Part shown: piece by piece, positions 24,663 to 34,064 of the stretch | Layout of the letters: each line of letters begins with the position of its first letter | Position numbering within the stretch: the first letter of the stretch is position 1 | From: Chloroflexota bacterium | GTDB taxonomy: Bacteria; Chloroflexota; UBA11872 | Direction of reading: 5' to 3' | Assembly (NCBI GenBank): GCA_026707585.1 | Contig: JAPOWQ010000053.1 | Span: 62,001-126,000 of the forward strand | DNA: 64,000 nucleotides | Notes under the pieces: generated by a model | The model's input: the letters and a program-made list of their open reading frames with translations, nothing else | Told to the model about the DNA's origin: nothing | Databases searched by the model: none | Made by a program: the position numbers and the translations under genes

Positions 24663-25454
24663 ATGCGAACACGGGCGGTTTGGGCTGTCGTACTGGCAGC
24701 GTTGTTCACAGCGGTATCAGTTTCATACTCAGCGGCCCAATGGCCAACGACCTGCGTCGAACTCAACGACATCGTCGAAGCCCATCTGGGCAACGACCAC
24801 AACGTCGGCATCTATCAGAAAGTCTTCGGCGACCAGGCCGAACAGGCCTGTCAAAACGACCATCGCGACGACGTACGCAGCGTCTTCGCCTGGGCCATCG
24901 GCGGCGATGCGTCTCCCATCTCAAGTGTCGAGCGCGGTCAGGTCCTGCGCATCCTGGACGGCGACACCATCGAGATCCGCTACCTCAGCGGCGGCGAAGC
25001 CGTGGTCGGCCACGTCGAAAAGGTGCGCTACCTGGGCATCGATACACCCGAGAAAAGCGAGCCGGGCGGCGCCGAAGCCACCGACTTCAACCGCGCGCGC
25101 GTCGAAGGCCAGACAGTCCGGCTGGTCCGCGAGGGACGCAACCGCGACAACTTCGGCCGCCTTCTGCGCCACGTCTTCGTCGTCTACCAGGGCCAAGAAA
25201 TCGACGTCGTAGCCGCGCTCACCGCGGCCGGACACGTCAAGGGCCAGGGCGTATCCACCGAATCACCAGGCGCGACTGGCTCCACGACAGCGCCGACGTC
25301 ATCAACTGACACGGTCTATGACTCGTGCGAGGCCGCGGAAGCCGCCGGCGAGCCTCGCGTCCAGGGCAGTGCCGGAAACGGCCGCGGCTTTCCGCACGCA
25401 ACCGTTCCCTCCGCCCGCGACGGCGATGGCGACGGCGTCGTCTGCGAAGTGTGA
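24663..25454 (+). CDS. Secreted thermonuclease-like protein with excalibur calcium-binding domain
   Basis: 263-residue exported nuclease. The signal peptide covers residues 1-25. After a Cys-containing N-terminal region comes a staphylococcal-nuclease domain (about 93-195) with RYLGIDTPE holding the Arg, Asp, Thr and Glu of the active site, and [12 protein letters not shown] with the second Arg. A Ser/Thr-rich linker leads to an excalibur domain (about 218-263) with paired Cys and the calcium loop [10 protein letters not shown]. It probably degrades extracellular DNA or RNA for nutrients or defence. It is a monocistronic gene between repeats and a convergent gene. Confidence 0.88.
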   Translation: MRTRAVWAVVLAALFTAVSVSYSAAQWPTTCVELNDIVEAHLGNDHNVGIYQKVFGDQAEQACQNDHRDDVRSVFAWAIGGDASPISSVERGQVLRILDGDTIEIRYLSGGEAVVGHVEKVRYLGIDTPEKSEPGGAEATDFNRARVEGQTVRLVREGRNRDNFGRLLRHVFVVYQGQEIDVVAALTAAGHVKGQGVSTESPGATGSTTAPTSSTDTVYDSCEAAEAAGEPRVQGSAGNGRGFPHATVPSARDGDGDGVVCEV

Positions 25455-25550
25455 GTCCCAAGCGGTCTCGGCTCGCACGCCGGCCCGCTGAACATGCCGT
25501 TCAAGGCTTGGCGTGCGAGCGCTCGACTAGGCGATCGCTACCGAAGTCCG

Positions 25551-26429
25551 TCAGCCCCCAATTGGCGCCGGATACACCAGCGGAATCCCCGGCGTCTCCA
25601 CCCGCAGTCCGTTGATCTGCCAGCGGCCCAGGCACGCCATCAGCAACAGGCGTCGGTCCGCGCCGCCGAAGACAATGTTCGTTGGCGACGAGATCGTCTC
25701 GTGCGTCGGATCGTCAACGAGCAGCTGCAGATGGCCGTCCGGAAGCATCCGGTAGATGCGGTCGGGTGTGTACATCGTGATGTGCAGCACGTCGTCCTCG
25801 TCAAACTGCACCCCGTCCGGCATGTGGTCGGGCAGCACCGTCACCACCTGCCGCTCGCCGGCCGATCCGTCGTCCAGGATTCGGATGCGCGAGACGCCCG
25901 GCAACCACGTCTCCACCACGTACAGCCACTCGCCGTTGCGGTCCACGCACATCCCGTTGGTGAAGTACCGCGACGCGTCGCTGAACATCACCGTCTCGCC
26001 CGCCGGCGTGATCCGGAAGATCCGGCCCGTGAACTCGCCCGCCGTCTGCGAGTCCGACACGTATAGGTCGCCCGAGGGATGGAAACACGGATAGTTCGGC
26101 ACCACCATCGGAACCTCGGCCGTGCCGGTGCTCAGCACCGAGACCTCCCCACCCCCGGCCTCGACCCGCATCACCTTGTGCGCGCCGATGTCGCAGGCGT
26201 AGATGTTCGCGTCCCGGTCGCAGCACAGCCCCGCCACGAACCCTTCCAGCGACGCAATCTGCTCGTACGTCCGCGCCTCCACGTCGATCCGGTAAATCTG
26301 CCCCGCCTCGCCCCCCGCGTAGGCAAAGCCGTCCGGCCCCCAGGTCACCCCCTCCGGATGATCCAGGTCCCCCGGAACTCCGCCCACGATGAACTCAACG
26401 TCACTTATCGGTCGCAGCGGTATGCCCAT
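25551..26429 (-). CDS. SMP-30/gluconolactonase-like beta-propeller protein
   Basis: 292-residue six-bladed propeller of the SMP-30/gluconolaconase/LRE family. It has GVTWGPDGFAYAGGEAGQIY near the start, the metal-ligand region with YFTNGMCVDRNGEWLYVVET, and a later DHMPDGVQFDEDDVLHIT blade. Members hydrolyse sugar lactones such as gluconolactone, fitting a sugar-acid catabolic role with the enolase-family enzymes nearby. ATG 26427-26429 is preferred to the upstream 26462 start, which adds residues outside the family pattern. Confidence 0.8.
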   Translation of the reverse strand: MGIPLRPISDVEFIVGGVPGDLDHPEGVTWGPDGFAYAGGEAGQIYRIDVEARTYEQIASLEGFVAGLCCDRDANIYACDIGAHKVMRVEAGGGEVSVLSTGTAEVPMVVPNYPCFHPSGDLYVSDSQTAGEFTGRIFRITPAGETVMFSDASRYFTNGMCVDRNGEWLYVVETWLPGVSRIRILDDGSAGERQVVTVLPDHMPDGVQFDEDDVLHITMYTPDRIYRMLPDGHLQLLVDDPTHETISSPTNIVFGGADRRLLLMACLGRWQINGLRVETPGIPLVYPAPIGG

Positions 26430-26771
26430 GGCAAGTCTTCGCAAATCGCCTGCGCCGCTCACCGTACAGCAAACCCGTCCCAGCGGTAAGCCGCCTCAGT
26501 ACACTCGCGCCACTCCTGCACCCCTCCGCCCTCACACCCACACGAACCCACCCCCACAGGCACATGTCATCAACCTGCCCGGGTGCGCCAAGCCGGTTCA
26601 CCAGATTCACATGGCCCACAAACCAGCGAAGGTCGCGACCCACCCGGTCCGAAGCTAGCGCTTCAGGCGGTTCTGCCAGGCACACGCTGCATCGTTCCGA
26701 ACCACGGCGGTGGACGCTGAAGGCTCCAGTAATGGTCGCCCGCGCCGTACTGCCTCGGCCCCGCTCCCTCC
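26430..26771. other. Intergenic region, no gene seen
   Basis: About 340 bases between the divergent gluconolactonase-like gene and the frameshifted membrane gene. Reading frames here are short and C-rich without protein-like composition, and I see no tRNA and no clear hairpin. It presumably holds the promoters of both genes. Confidence 0.5.
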
Positions 26772-28191
26772 GTGCTTAGAGTCCACCACTCGCGGATGCT
26801 CGCGTGGGCCGGACGCCTTCTGCTCCTGGGCGCGGTGGGTTCGTGCTGGGGCGGGTTCGTCGTCCCCCAACTCATCAACCTGGCATTTCCCGAGCTGCTG
26901 CCTTACAGCGCGCTTCCGCGTTACCTGGATCCCGGAATCGAGGGCACCCTCGCCAACGCAATCTCGGCCGCGGCCCTGCTGGCCGTAGCCGTGCTCGCTC
27001 TCGCGAACGCGATCGTCGGGACGTCCCGGGCCCAAAGCCGCGTCCACGTCGTTGGCTGGACCATCCTCGCCCTGGCAACCATCTATCTGGCCAGGGACGA
27101 GCTGAGCACGGATCTGCATGGCGAGACCTTGCAGGGTCTCCGGCGTACGGTCTTCGGCGACTCGTGGGACGCCTTTACCTGGACGCTCCACCTCGGTCTG
27201 TTGCCCGCGGCCTTCGGTCTCACGGCTGCGGGAATCGCCGTCACGAATCCGCGCAGCCGGGCCGTAGCCCTGCCGCTGGGCATCGGCCTTGCCGCCTGGA
27301 TGCTCGCAACACTCGTGGACTACAACCGGCAATCGCTCTTCGCCGGTCGCGCCGGCCAGCTTGAAGTCGTGCTTGACGAGTCATTGGAGTTGAGCGGAAG
27401 CCTGCTCATGGCCTTCAGTGCCGGCAGCGCCTTACGTAGGCATTCGGCGCTGCAACCCTTGGCCGACCCCATCCCCGGCCGCCGCTTGTTTCGTCTGGCG
27501 GTCGGATCCATCGCCCTGGTGGCGGTTCTCGGCAGCCTCGCCATCGGCTTCCTGTTCCGCGCTCCCGTCGTCGATGCGCAATCCACCTCGCATGTCGATC
27601 GCTTTCGATTCAGCCTCAGGGATCAGGAAGCCGCCGTACAGGAGTTCCGCATGCCCGCCGTACCGGTAGGCAGCATTCGTCTTCGAGTAGCCAACCAGGA
27701 TCCAGCTGGCCGGGCGGGAACGGTGGGAGTCCGCCTGACAAGACCTGAGGCCTCGCAGCCAATCCTCGCGCAGGGGTCCGCCAGCGCACCTGCGCTCCAG
27801 GGCCCTGCCTGGGTCAAACGTCACGCTCCATCCCAAGCTCGTTGAGCCTGGGGGGCAGCCATTGGCCTTGGCCGTGGTGGCTGACCTCAACCGGGACGCG
27901 CAGCTACTGGTCAGCGCGACCAAGCGGAATCGTCACCTGGCGGGCAATCTCTGGATCAATGGTCAGATCACTTGGCCCGACCAGAGCCTTGAGTTCGTCG
28001 CCTACGGGACGAGCGAGCCAACCCGCGGCAAGCTTGCCGGACTCTGGACCCTCCTCATCTCCGGCTGGCGCTGGCCGCTGCTGCTCGCCGACCTCTTCAT
28101 TGCGCTCACATTCATCACCTTCGTCCCCGTCCTGCTCGTCTCCCTCGCCCTCCCCCGCCCATCCGCCCCTCGCCACACGCCCTCCCCCTAA
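26772..28191 (+). pseudogene. Polytopic membrane protein interrupted by a frameshift
   Basis: Frame one (26772-27845) encodes about seven hydrophobic helices (for example LLLLGAVGSCWGGFVV and ALPLGIGLAAWMLATLV), then an external stretch ending abruptly at 27845. The next frame continues with NVTLHPKLVEPGGQPLALAV and on through YGTSEPTRGKLAGLWTLL to a last helix and stop at 28191. The second half has no good start of its own and completes the first, so one base was probably lost or gained near 27800-27820. It could be a true pseudogene, a sequencing error or a programmed shift. Family not recognised. Confidence 0.6.
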
Positions 28192-28307
28192 TCCGGTCCG
28201 CCTCCAACACCCTTCCTCCGCACCTCACGCCCCACTCCTCTCCGCTCTTCCCTCCCCCTTCCTCACCGCGTACCCTGCCCCCACCCCAACCCGCATCCCT
28301 ACCCCCC

Positions 28308-30182
28308 ATGCCCTGGACCCAAATCTCTCCTCGCATCTTCCGCTTCACCGACACCTGCAACGCCTACTGCATCACCTCCGGCGACCGCGCCATCCTCATC
28401 GACGCCGGCTCCGGCGCCCTCGTCGATCACCTGCACGAAATCGGCGTCAACCAGATCGAGTGGGTCCTCCACACCCATCACCACCGCGACCAGTCCTGGG
28501 GCACCCCCCGCCTCCGCCGGCACGGCGCCAAAGTCGCCGTCCCCGAACACGAACGCCACCTCTTCGACCAGGCCGAACTCTTCTGGCAACACAAGCGCGT
28601 CTACGACAACTACAACGACCGCAACACCTTCTTCACCCTCGCCCAGAACGTCCCCGTCGACGCCGACCTCCAGGACTACGAAACCTTCACCTGGCGCGAT
28701 GTGGAACTCCAAGTCATCCCCGCCAAGGGCCACACCCACGGCAGCAGCATGCTCATCGGCCACGTCGACGGTCACAAAGTCGCCTTCACCGGCGACCTCC
28801 TCTGCGCCGGCGGCGTCCTCTACCAGTACCACGCCCTCGAATACGGCTACGGCGACCAGCAGGGCGCCCTATTCACCCTCCAGTCACTCCAGGCCCTGCG
28901 CCGCCACGCCCCCGACCTCGCCCTCCCCTCCCACGGGGACTCGATCGAGGACCCCGTCGGCGACTGCGCCCGTCTCGAAGACCGCCTCATGGCCCTCGCC
29001 CGCCTCGGCGGCGGCATGCGCTTCCTCGGCGGCAACTGGGACCACGGCCTCGACATCCTTCCCGACCCCAAGTTCATCCAGGTCTCCCGCCACCTCCTTT
29101 GGGGCGGACCCCACACCTGCTCCAACTTCTACGTCCTGCTCTCCGAAAGCGGCAAAGCCTGCTTCGTCGACTACGGCCACGCCTTCTGGGCCCACATGGC
29201 CGTCGCCCAGGAGCGCGAAGACGGCGACACCATGCGCTTCGTCGTCCACCACCTCGACGAGCTGCGCGAAACCTACGGCATCCACGACATCGACATGGTC
29301 CTCGTCACCCACATCCACGACGACCACACCGCCGGCATCCCCTACCTCGTCCGCCACGAAGGCGCCCGCGTCTGGGCCCTCGACGAGGTCGCCCAGGTCC
29401 TCGAAGACCCTGCCGGCTGGTGCAGCACCCCCTGCACCCTTCCGAAACCCATCCCCATCGAGCGCAAGCTCACCGACGGTGAGAGCTTCCAGTGGGAGGA
29501 GTACGAGTTCGAAGTCCACCACGCTCCCGGCCAAACCGAGTTCCACTCCGTCCTCGCTACCCACGTCGATGGTCAGAAAGTCGCCTTCACCGGCGACAAC
29601 ATCTTTCTCGAGCTCGCCCCCGGCCACACCGGCGACATGACCGTCCAGCTCTATCAGACCACCGTCCTGCGCAACAGCATCCAGCTCTGGATGCACCGCC
29701 GTTGCGCCGACGTCATGGACCTCGTCCAGCCCGACCTCGTCTGCCCCGGCCACCGCGAACTCATCCCCTGGGACCCCCGTCGCGCCGCCGAATACCGTGA
29801 CTTCATCGCCCGCAAAGAGCGCGTCGTCCGCGACCTGCTGGACGACCCCGTCGACCAGGGCGTCGACCTCTGGTGGGCCCGCCTCGTCCCCTACCTGCGC
29901 ACCGTCCAACCCGGCGAAGCCTGCACCTACCGCCTACTCCTTCGCAACAACGCCCAAAACCCCGCCCGCCTCGAAGCCCGCCTCCTCGTCCCCGACGGCT
30001 GGCAAACCTCCCAGGCCTTCCAACCCCTCGACCTCGAAGCCGGCGCCCGCGGCGAACTCACCCTCACCGCCACCGCGCCACCCCATTCCGACATCCGCCG
30101 CATCCTCACCGCCGAACTCCACATCAACGGCAAATCCCACGGCCCCATCCCCGAAGCCCTCGTCACCGTCACCGCCCCCTGA
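28308..30182 (+). CDS. Tandem metallo-beta-lactamase-fold hydrolase with C-terminal beta domain
   Basis: 624-residue protein with two metallo-beta-lactamase domains in one chain. Domain 1 (about residues 5-230) has THHHRDQS, a zinc motif close to HxHxDH, and GHTHGSSM and FTGDLL. Domain 2 (about 245-490) has the full THIHDDHTAG, APGQTEFHS and FTGDNIF, then CPGHREL. The last 110 residues look like a beta-sandwich (LLLRNNAQNPARLEARLLVP). Domain 2 looks catalytically competent; domain 1 deviates at the Asp of the motif (HHHRD). The substrate cannot be inferred. An unusually C-rich leader (28196-28307) precedes ATG 28308. Confidence 0.82.
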   Translation: MPWTQISPRIFRFTDTCNAYCITSGDRAILIDAGSGALVDHLHEIGVNQIEWVLHTHHHRDQSWGTPRLRRHGAKVAVPEHERHLFDQAELFWQHKRVYDNYNDRNTFFTLAQNVPVDADLQDYETFTWRDVELQVIPAKGHTHGSSMLIGHVDGHKVAFTGDLLCAGGVLYQYHALEYGYGDQQGALFTLQSLQALRRHAPDLALPSHGDSIEDPVGDCARLEDRLMALARLGGGMRFLGGNWDHGLDILPDPKFIQVSRHLLWGGPHTCSNFYVLLSESGKACFVDYGHAFWAHMAVAQEREDGDTMRFVVHHLDELRETYGIHDIDMVLVTHIHDDHTAGIPYLVRHEGARVWALDEVAQVLEDPAGWCSTPCTLPKPIPIERKLTDGESFQWEEYEFEVHHAPGQTEFHSVLATHVDGQKVAFTGDNIFLELAPGHTGDMTVQLYQTTVLRNSIQLWMHRRCADVMDLVQPDLVCPGHRELIPWDPRRAAEYRDFIARKERVVRDLLDDPVDQGVDLWWARLVPYLRTVQPGEACTYRLLLRNNAQNPARLEARLLVPDGWQTSQAFQPLDLEAGARGELTLTATAPPHSDIRRILTAELHINGKSHGPIPEALVTVTAP

Positions 30183-30194
30183 CCTACGGCCGGC

Positions 30195-30525
30195 GTCCCC
30201 GACCCGCCCGTCTTCCGCGCAAAGTTGCCCGGACCACCCCCCCGTTCGTGGTGAGCCGGCACGCAGTCCGCGGAGTGCCGTGTCGAACCACACCCTCCGG
30301 CAACCAAGCCGGAGCCGCCGTCTTATCCCCCGAGCGCAGGGGCGGGTCCCCGACCCGCCCGTCTTCCGCGCAAGGCTGCAAGGACCACCCCACCGTTCGT
30401 GGTGAGCCGGCACGCAGTCCGCGGAGTGCCGTGTCGAACCACACCGTCCGGCAACCAAGCCAGAGCCGCCGTCTCATCCCCGAGCGTAGGGGCGGGTCCT
30501 CGACCCGCCCGTCTTCCGCGCACCC
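30195..30525. repeat. 150-bp tandem repeat (types A and C elements)
   Basis: The unit begins GTCCCCGACCCGCCCGTCTT at 30195 and recurs at 30346 and (partial) 30496, a period of about 150 bases. Each unit holds GTTCGTGGTGAGCCGGCACG...GTCGAACCACA and, at the junction, the palindrome GGGCGGGTC...GACCCGCCC. Confidence 0.85.
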
Positions 30526-30577
30526 CACCAACCCAAAGCACCGCGTGGGGCCACCACCCTCTTGGCGGGAGCCGCCG

Positions 30578-30930
30578 CTCTTCACCCTCTCCGAGGGGAG
30601 AGGCAGGACCTGTCCTGAGCATGCCGAAGGATTCCGCCGTCCTCGGCGGAAATAGGTGAGGGGTCTTCCGCTCATGCAACACCCCCCAGCACCAGCGCCG
30701 CTTTGCGCTCCCCACCCCGGGCGAATCCGCTCTTCACCCTCTCCGAGGGGAGAGGTAGATTCCGCCGTCCCCGGTGGGAATCGGTGAGGGGTCTTCCGCT
30801 CATGCGACACCCCCCAGCACCAGCACCGCGTTGCGCTCCCTACCCCGGGCGAATCCGCTCTTCACCCTCTCCAAGGGGAGAGGCAGGTTCGGGCGTCTTC
30901 GGCCGACACCGGTGAGGGGTCTTCCGAGCA
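30578..30930. repeat. Three tandem type B palindromic repeats
   Basis: Copies start near 30578, 30730 and 30859; the last two belong to a longer unit of about 128 bases (TCATGCAACACCCCCCAGCA... and its neighbour). Each has CTTCACCCTCTCC...GGGGAGAGG, a GGTGAGGGG and CTTCCG. The first also carries CCTGTCCTGAGC...GCCGAAGGA inside it. Confidence 0.85.
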
Positions 30931-31031
30931 ACCAGCTTCGGATTACGCAGAAGCCTGCCGTCGCTACAAGAATCTTCCCAACCCACAAGCCACAATGAAC
31001 CCCCAACCCCACCTAAAGAAACAGAACCAAC

Positions 31032-31961
31032 ATGCAAATCCTCATCATGGGCTCCGGCGGCGTCGGCGGCTTCATCGGCTCCCGTCTCCTCCAAACCGGC
31101 CATAACGTCACCTTCGTCGCCCGCGGCCCCCACCTCAAAGCCATCCGCGACCACGGCCTCTGCATGGTCAGCGAAACCGGCACCCGCCACATCCACCACG
31201 TCGACGCCGTCGAACGCCCGGAAGAAGCCAACTCCCAATTCGACCTGGTCGTCTTCGCCGTCAAGTGCTACGACACCCAGCCCGCCGCCCAACTCCTCCG
31301 CCCCGCCCTGAACGACCAGACCGCCGTCGTAACCCTCCAGAACGGCATCGACAGCGTCCCAACCCTGTCATCCATCCTCGGCCCGCAACACGTCATCGGC
31401 GGCGCCACCTGGCTCACCGCCCACATCCTCGAACCCGGCGTCATCGAATACCAGGACGCCGAAGTCCGCGCCGCCATCGGCGAACCCGCCGGCGGCATCT
31501 CAGACCGCGTCCAAACCATCGGCCAGGCCTTGCGCGCCGCCGGCATCGAAACCGACGTCAGCGACGACATCGACCACGTCCTCTGGAACAAGCTCGTCCT
31601 GCTCGCCGTCCTGGGACCCGTCACCGCCGCCTGCCAGCTCCCCCTCGGCCCCATCCTCGCGACTGAGGGCATGCTCGACCTCTTCCGAACCATGTTCAAC
31701 GAAGCCATCGTCGTCGCCCGCTCCCAGGGCATCCAGCTCGCCGACGCCACCACCAACGACCTCATCGCCCTTCTCCAGTCCCTCCCGGCCGACAACACCA
31801 CCTCCCTCCAGGTCGACTTCGCCCACCAGCGCCGCGTCGAACTCGACTACACCGCCGGCGCCGTCCTCCGCCGCGCCCACCAATCCGCAATCCCCACCCC
31901 CACCCTCCAAACCCTCTACCTAACCCTCAAATCCCGCGCCCAATCGTTCGGAGGCCTGTAG
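31032..31961 (+). CDS. Ketopantoate reductase family protein (ApbA/PanE-like)
   Basis: 309-residue dehydrogenase with an N-terminal NADP-binding fold (MGSGGVGGFIGSRL, residues 6-19), the second family segment VVFAVKCYDT with its Lys (about residue 77), TLQNGI, and the helical C-terminal domain containing HVLWNKLVLLAVLGPVTA (the conserved Lys/Asn pair) and a DFAHQRRVELDYTAGAV stretch. PanE reduces ketopantoate to pantoate for coenzyme A synthesis; many paralogues act on other 2-keto acids, and this gene is not near panB or panC. It is a single gene between repeat regions. Confidence 0.85.
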   Translation: MQILIMGSGGVGGFIGSRLLQTGHNVTFVARGPHLKAIRDHGLCMVSETGTRHIHHVDAVERPEEANSQFDLVVFAVKCYDTQPAAQLLRPALNDQTAVVTLQNGIDSVPTLSSILGPQHVIGGATWLTAHILEPGVIEYQDAEVRAAIGEPAGGISDRVQTIGQALRAAGIETDVSDDIDHVLWNKLVLLAVLGPVTAACQLPLGPILATEGMLDLFRTMFNEAIVVARSQGIQLADATTNDLIALLQSLPADNTTSLQVDFAHQRRVELDYTAGAVLRRAHQSAIPTPTLQTLYLTLKSRAQSFGGL

Positions 31962-32237
31962 GGGCGGGCAACAAATCCGCCCGCGCCACCCCGTTCGTGG
32001 TGAGCCGCCCCGGAGTCTTTCGTAGGGGCGTGTCGAACCACTCAGCCCTCAGCGCCGAAGCCTCCCCTGACCCTGCCGAAGGAAACCGACACGCTATGCT
32101 CATGTTTCGCTGGGCCGCGTCCAGACCACCGACTTCGCAAGCACCACGCTCAACGTGAAGCGCGTGACTGCGCCATCGACGAAAATCCTGTCTGACGCAC
32201 GGGGGCAGGACGCAAATACGCCGTCGGAGAGCGTCGA
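31962..32237. other. Intergenic region with degenerate repeats and a short open frame
   Basis: It holds one degenerate GGGCGGGC...GCCCGCGCC palindrome, a GTTCGTGGTGAGCC...GTGTCGAACCA repeat and a CCTGCCGAAGGAA fragment. From about 32094 a frame (VSLGRVQTTDFASTTLNVKR onward) runs to a TGA that overlaps the next ATG as ATGA. It may be the remaining 3' end of a lost upstream gene. Confidence 0.5.
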
Positions 32238-33392
32238 ATGATCCGAGTCGACGTCAAACCCGAGATACTCCGCTGGGCGCGTAAGCGCGCTGGCCTAAAC
32301 CAGCAAGACTTGGCTCGCAGGTTCCGAAGGCTGGAGGACTGGGAAACCGGCGACGTCCAGCCGACCCTCAAGCAGCTTGAGGCGTTCGCCCGTGCCGTCC
32401 ATGTGCCAACGGGCCATTTGTTTCTCAGTTCGCCGCCGGACGAGCCGGTCCCGATTCCCGACTTTCGAACGGTCGCCGGGCGCCGCGTGACCCGCCCAAG
32501 TCCCGACTTGCTGGACACGATGTATCTCTGTCAGGAGCGGCAGAGTTGGTATCGGGAATATGCCCGAATGGAGGGCCAACCCGAGTTTGGCTTCGTCGAC
32601 AGCGCCACGCTTGCGACTCCTGCCGCCACGGTGGCGGCCGAGATGCGCGAGACGCTCGACTTCCAGGTCGCTGAGCGCCAAGAGTGTCCGACCTGGAGCG
32701 ACGCCTTGCGCCTGTTCACGCAGCGCGCTGATCAGATCGGCGTTCTCGTCATGGTGAACGGTGTTGTTGGAAGCAACAACCACCGCCGGCTCGACCCGTC
32801 CGAGTTTCGCGGCTTCGCGCTTGCCGATCCGCTGGCGCCCTTGGTCTTCATTAACGGCGCCGACACCAAGGCCGCGCAGATGTTCACGCTTGCGCATGAA
32901 CTGGCACACATCTGGCTCGGATCTTCGGCCTTGTCCAACATCGGTGCCAGGCCCGCGCCGGACACTCGGCGCGAGGAAGTCTGGTGCAATGCCGTGGCGG
33001 CCGAGTTCCTGGTCCCTCTCGCCGCCCTGCGCGCCGAACTGAGCGAAGACGAGCAGCTGCCGCACGCGGTGTCGCGTCTCGCTCGCAGCTACAAGGTAAG
33101 TACCCTGGTCGTCCTACTCCGCCTCCTGGACGCGGAGTGGATTGACCGCCAGACCTTCGAGATGCACTGGCGGAGCGAGAGTGAACGCCTGAAGACATTG
33201 AATCGGAGCAGCGGCGGAGGTTGCAACTTCTACAGGACCACGCTTGCACGCGTGAGCCGGCGATTCGCCCGGGCGCTCGTGGAGAGCACCCGCGAAGGGC
33301 ATACGCTCTACCGCGATGCGTTCCGCATGGTCGGCGTCTCGAAAGTCGAAACCTTCAACAACCTCGGGCGTGAAGCAGGCGTAGTGGATTGA
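32238..33392 (+). CDS. XRE-family regulator with ImmA/IrrE metallopeptidase domain
   Basis: 384-residue two-domain protein. Residues 8-60 form a helix-turn-helix (KRAGLNQQDLARRF...VQPTLKQLEAFARA). The C-terminal half is an ImmA/IrrE (COG2856) domain with the zinc motif FTLAHELAHIWLG (HExxH, about residues 217-229) and the later WCNAVAAEFLVP with the third ligand Glu. The family cleaves or binds a partner and is common as the antitoxin-like half of a toxin-antitoxin pair and in phage or element regulation. It overlaps the PIN-like gene by ATTGA, forming a two-gene module. Confidence 0.88.
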   Translation: MIRVDVKPEILRWARKRAGLNQQDLARRFRRLEDWETGDVQPTLKQLEAFARAVHVPTGHLFLSSPPDEPVPIPDFRTVAGRRVTRPSPDLLDTMYLCQERQSWYREYARMEGQPEFGFVDSATLATPAATVAAEMRETLDFQVAERQECPTWSDALRLFTQRADQIGVLVMVNGVVGSNNHRRLDPSEFRGFALADPLAPLVFINGADTKAAQMFTLAHELAHIWLGSSALSNIGARPAPDTRREEVWCNAVAAEFLVPLAALRAELSEDEQLPHAVSRLARSYKVSTLVVLLRLLDAEWIDRQTFEMHWRSESERLKTLNRSSGGGCNFYRTTLARVSRRFARALVESTREGHTLYRDAFRMVGVSKVETFNNLGREAGVVD

Positions 33393-33877
33393 CGAGGTAT
33401 CTGCTCGACTCCAACGTTTTCATCCAGGCAAAGAACCTGCACTACGGTTTCGACTTCGTCCCGGCATTCTGGGACTGGCTGCTCAAGGCGAACCACGAAG
33501 GCAAAGTGGCAAGCATCGAGCAGGCGGCGGACGAACTGCGCGCTGGTGGGGATGAGCTATCGCAATGGGCCGAGGAACGAGGCGACACGTTCTCTCTCTC
33601 CGCCGATTCCGCCGTCCTGCCTGCTCTCGACACAGTCAGCCCTTGGGCAATTGGCCAGCACTATGATCCGGCGGCCATCGCCACCTTTCTGCAGCTGGCC
33701 GACTATTGGCTCATCGCTCACGCACTAGCGCACAACTACGTCGTCGTCACCCATGAGGTCCCTGCCCAAACCATCCGAAAGATCAAGATTCCAAACGCCT
33801 GCATCGGTCTCAACATCCGCTGCATCAGTCCCTACCAGATGCTGCGCCAAGAAAAGGCCCGGTTCGTTCTCGGCTGA
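33389..33877 (+). CDS. DUF4411 PIN-like protein, probable toxin
   Basis: 162-residue protein of the DUF4411 family, a PIN-like nuclease fold. It opens with YLLDSNVFIQAKNLHYGFDF carrying the first acidic residue. QAADELRAG, a later DYWLIAHALAHNYVVVTHE and PNACIGLNIRCISPYQML follow, as in known partners of XRE-ImmA proteins. Expected action is RNA cleavage, restrained by the upstream protein. The start is TTG 33389, whose last bases overlap the upstream stop; no ATG alternative is near. Confidence 0.82.
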   Translation: MTRYLLDSNVFIQAKNLHYGFDFVPAFWDWLLKANHEGKVASIEQAADELRAGGDELSQWAEERGDTFSLSADSAVLPALDTVSPWAIGQHYDPAAIATFLQLADYWLIAHALAHNYVVVTHEVPAQTIRKIKIPNACIGLNIRCISPYQMLRQEKARFVLG

Positions 33878-34064
33878 GTCACACAGCATCACCGTCCAGT
33901 CCGCGCCGGTTACCGAGAAGCCCAGGCAGACGGCCCCGCAGAAAGAGGGATCCTCGCTAGTACTCCATATGCCTCGTTCTGTAAGCCCGAGGTTCCCACG
34001 CTCGAACACGGAGGCTCCCTGTCGCTGAGCCTCTCCCACAGATAGGCATCGCACCCCGTCGTAG

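Larger units (their letters stand above)
30183..31031. other. Repeat-filled intergenic region
   Basis: 850 bases without a gene. It contains two and a part copies of a 150-base repeat (30195-30525) followed by three copies of the type B palindromic element (30578-30930). Apparent ORFs across it are repeat-derived. Confidence 0.8.

Noticed and set aside
30195-30525. CRISPR array
   Set aside because: The repeats are long (about 150 bases) and nearly contiguous without unique spacers.
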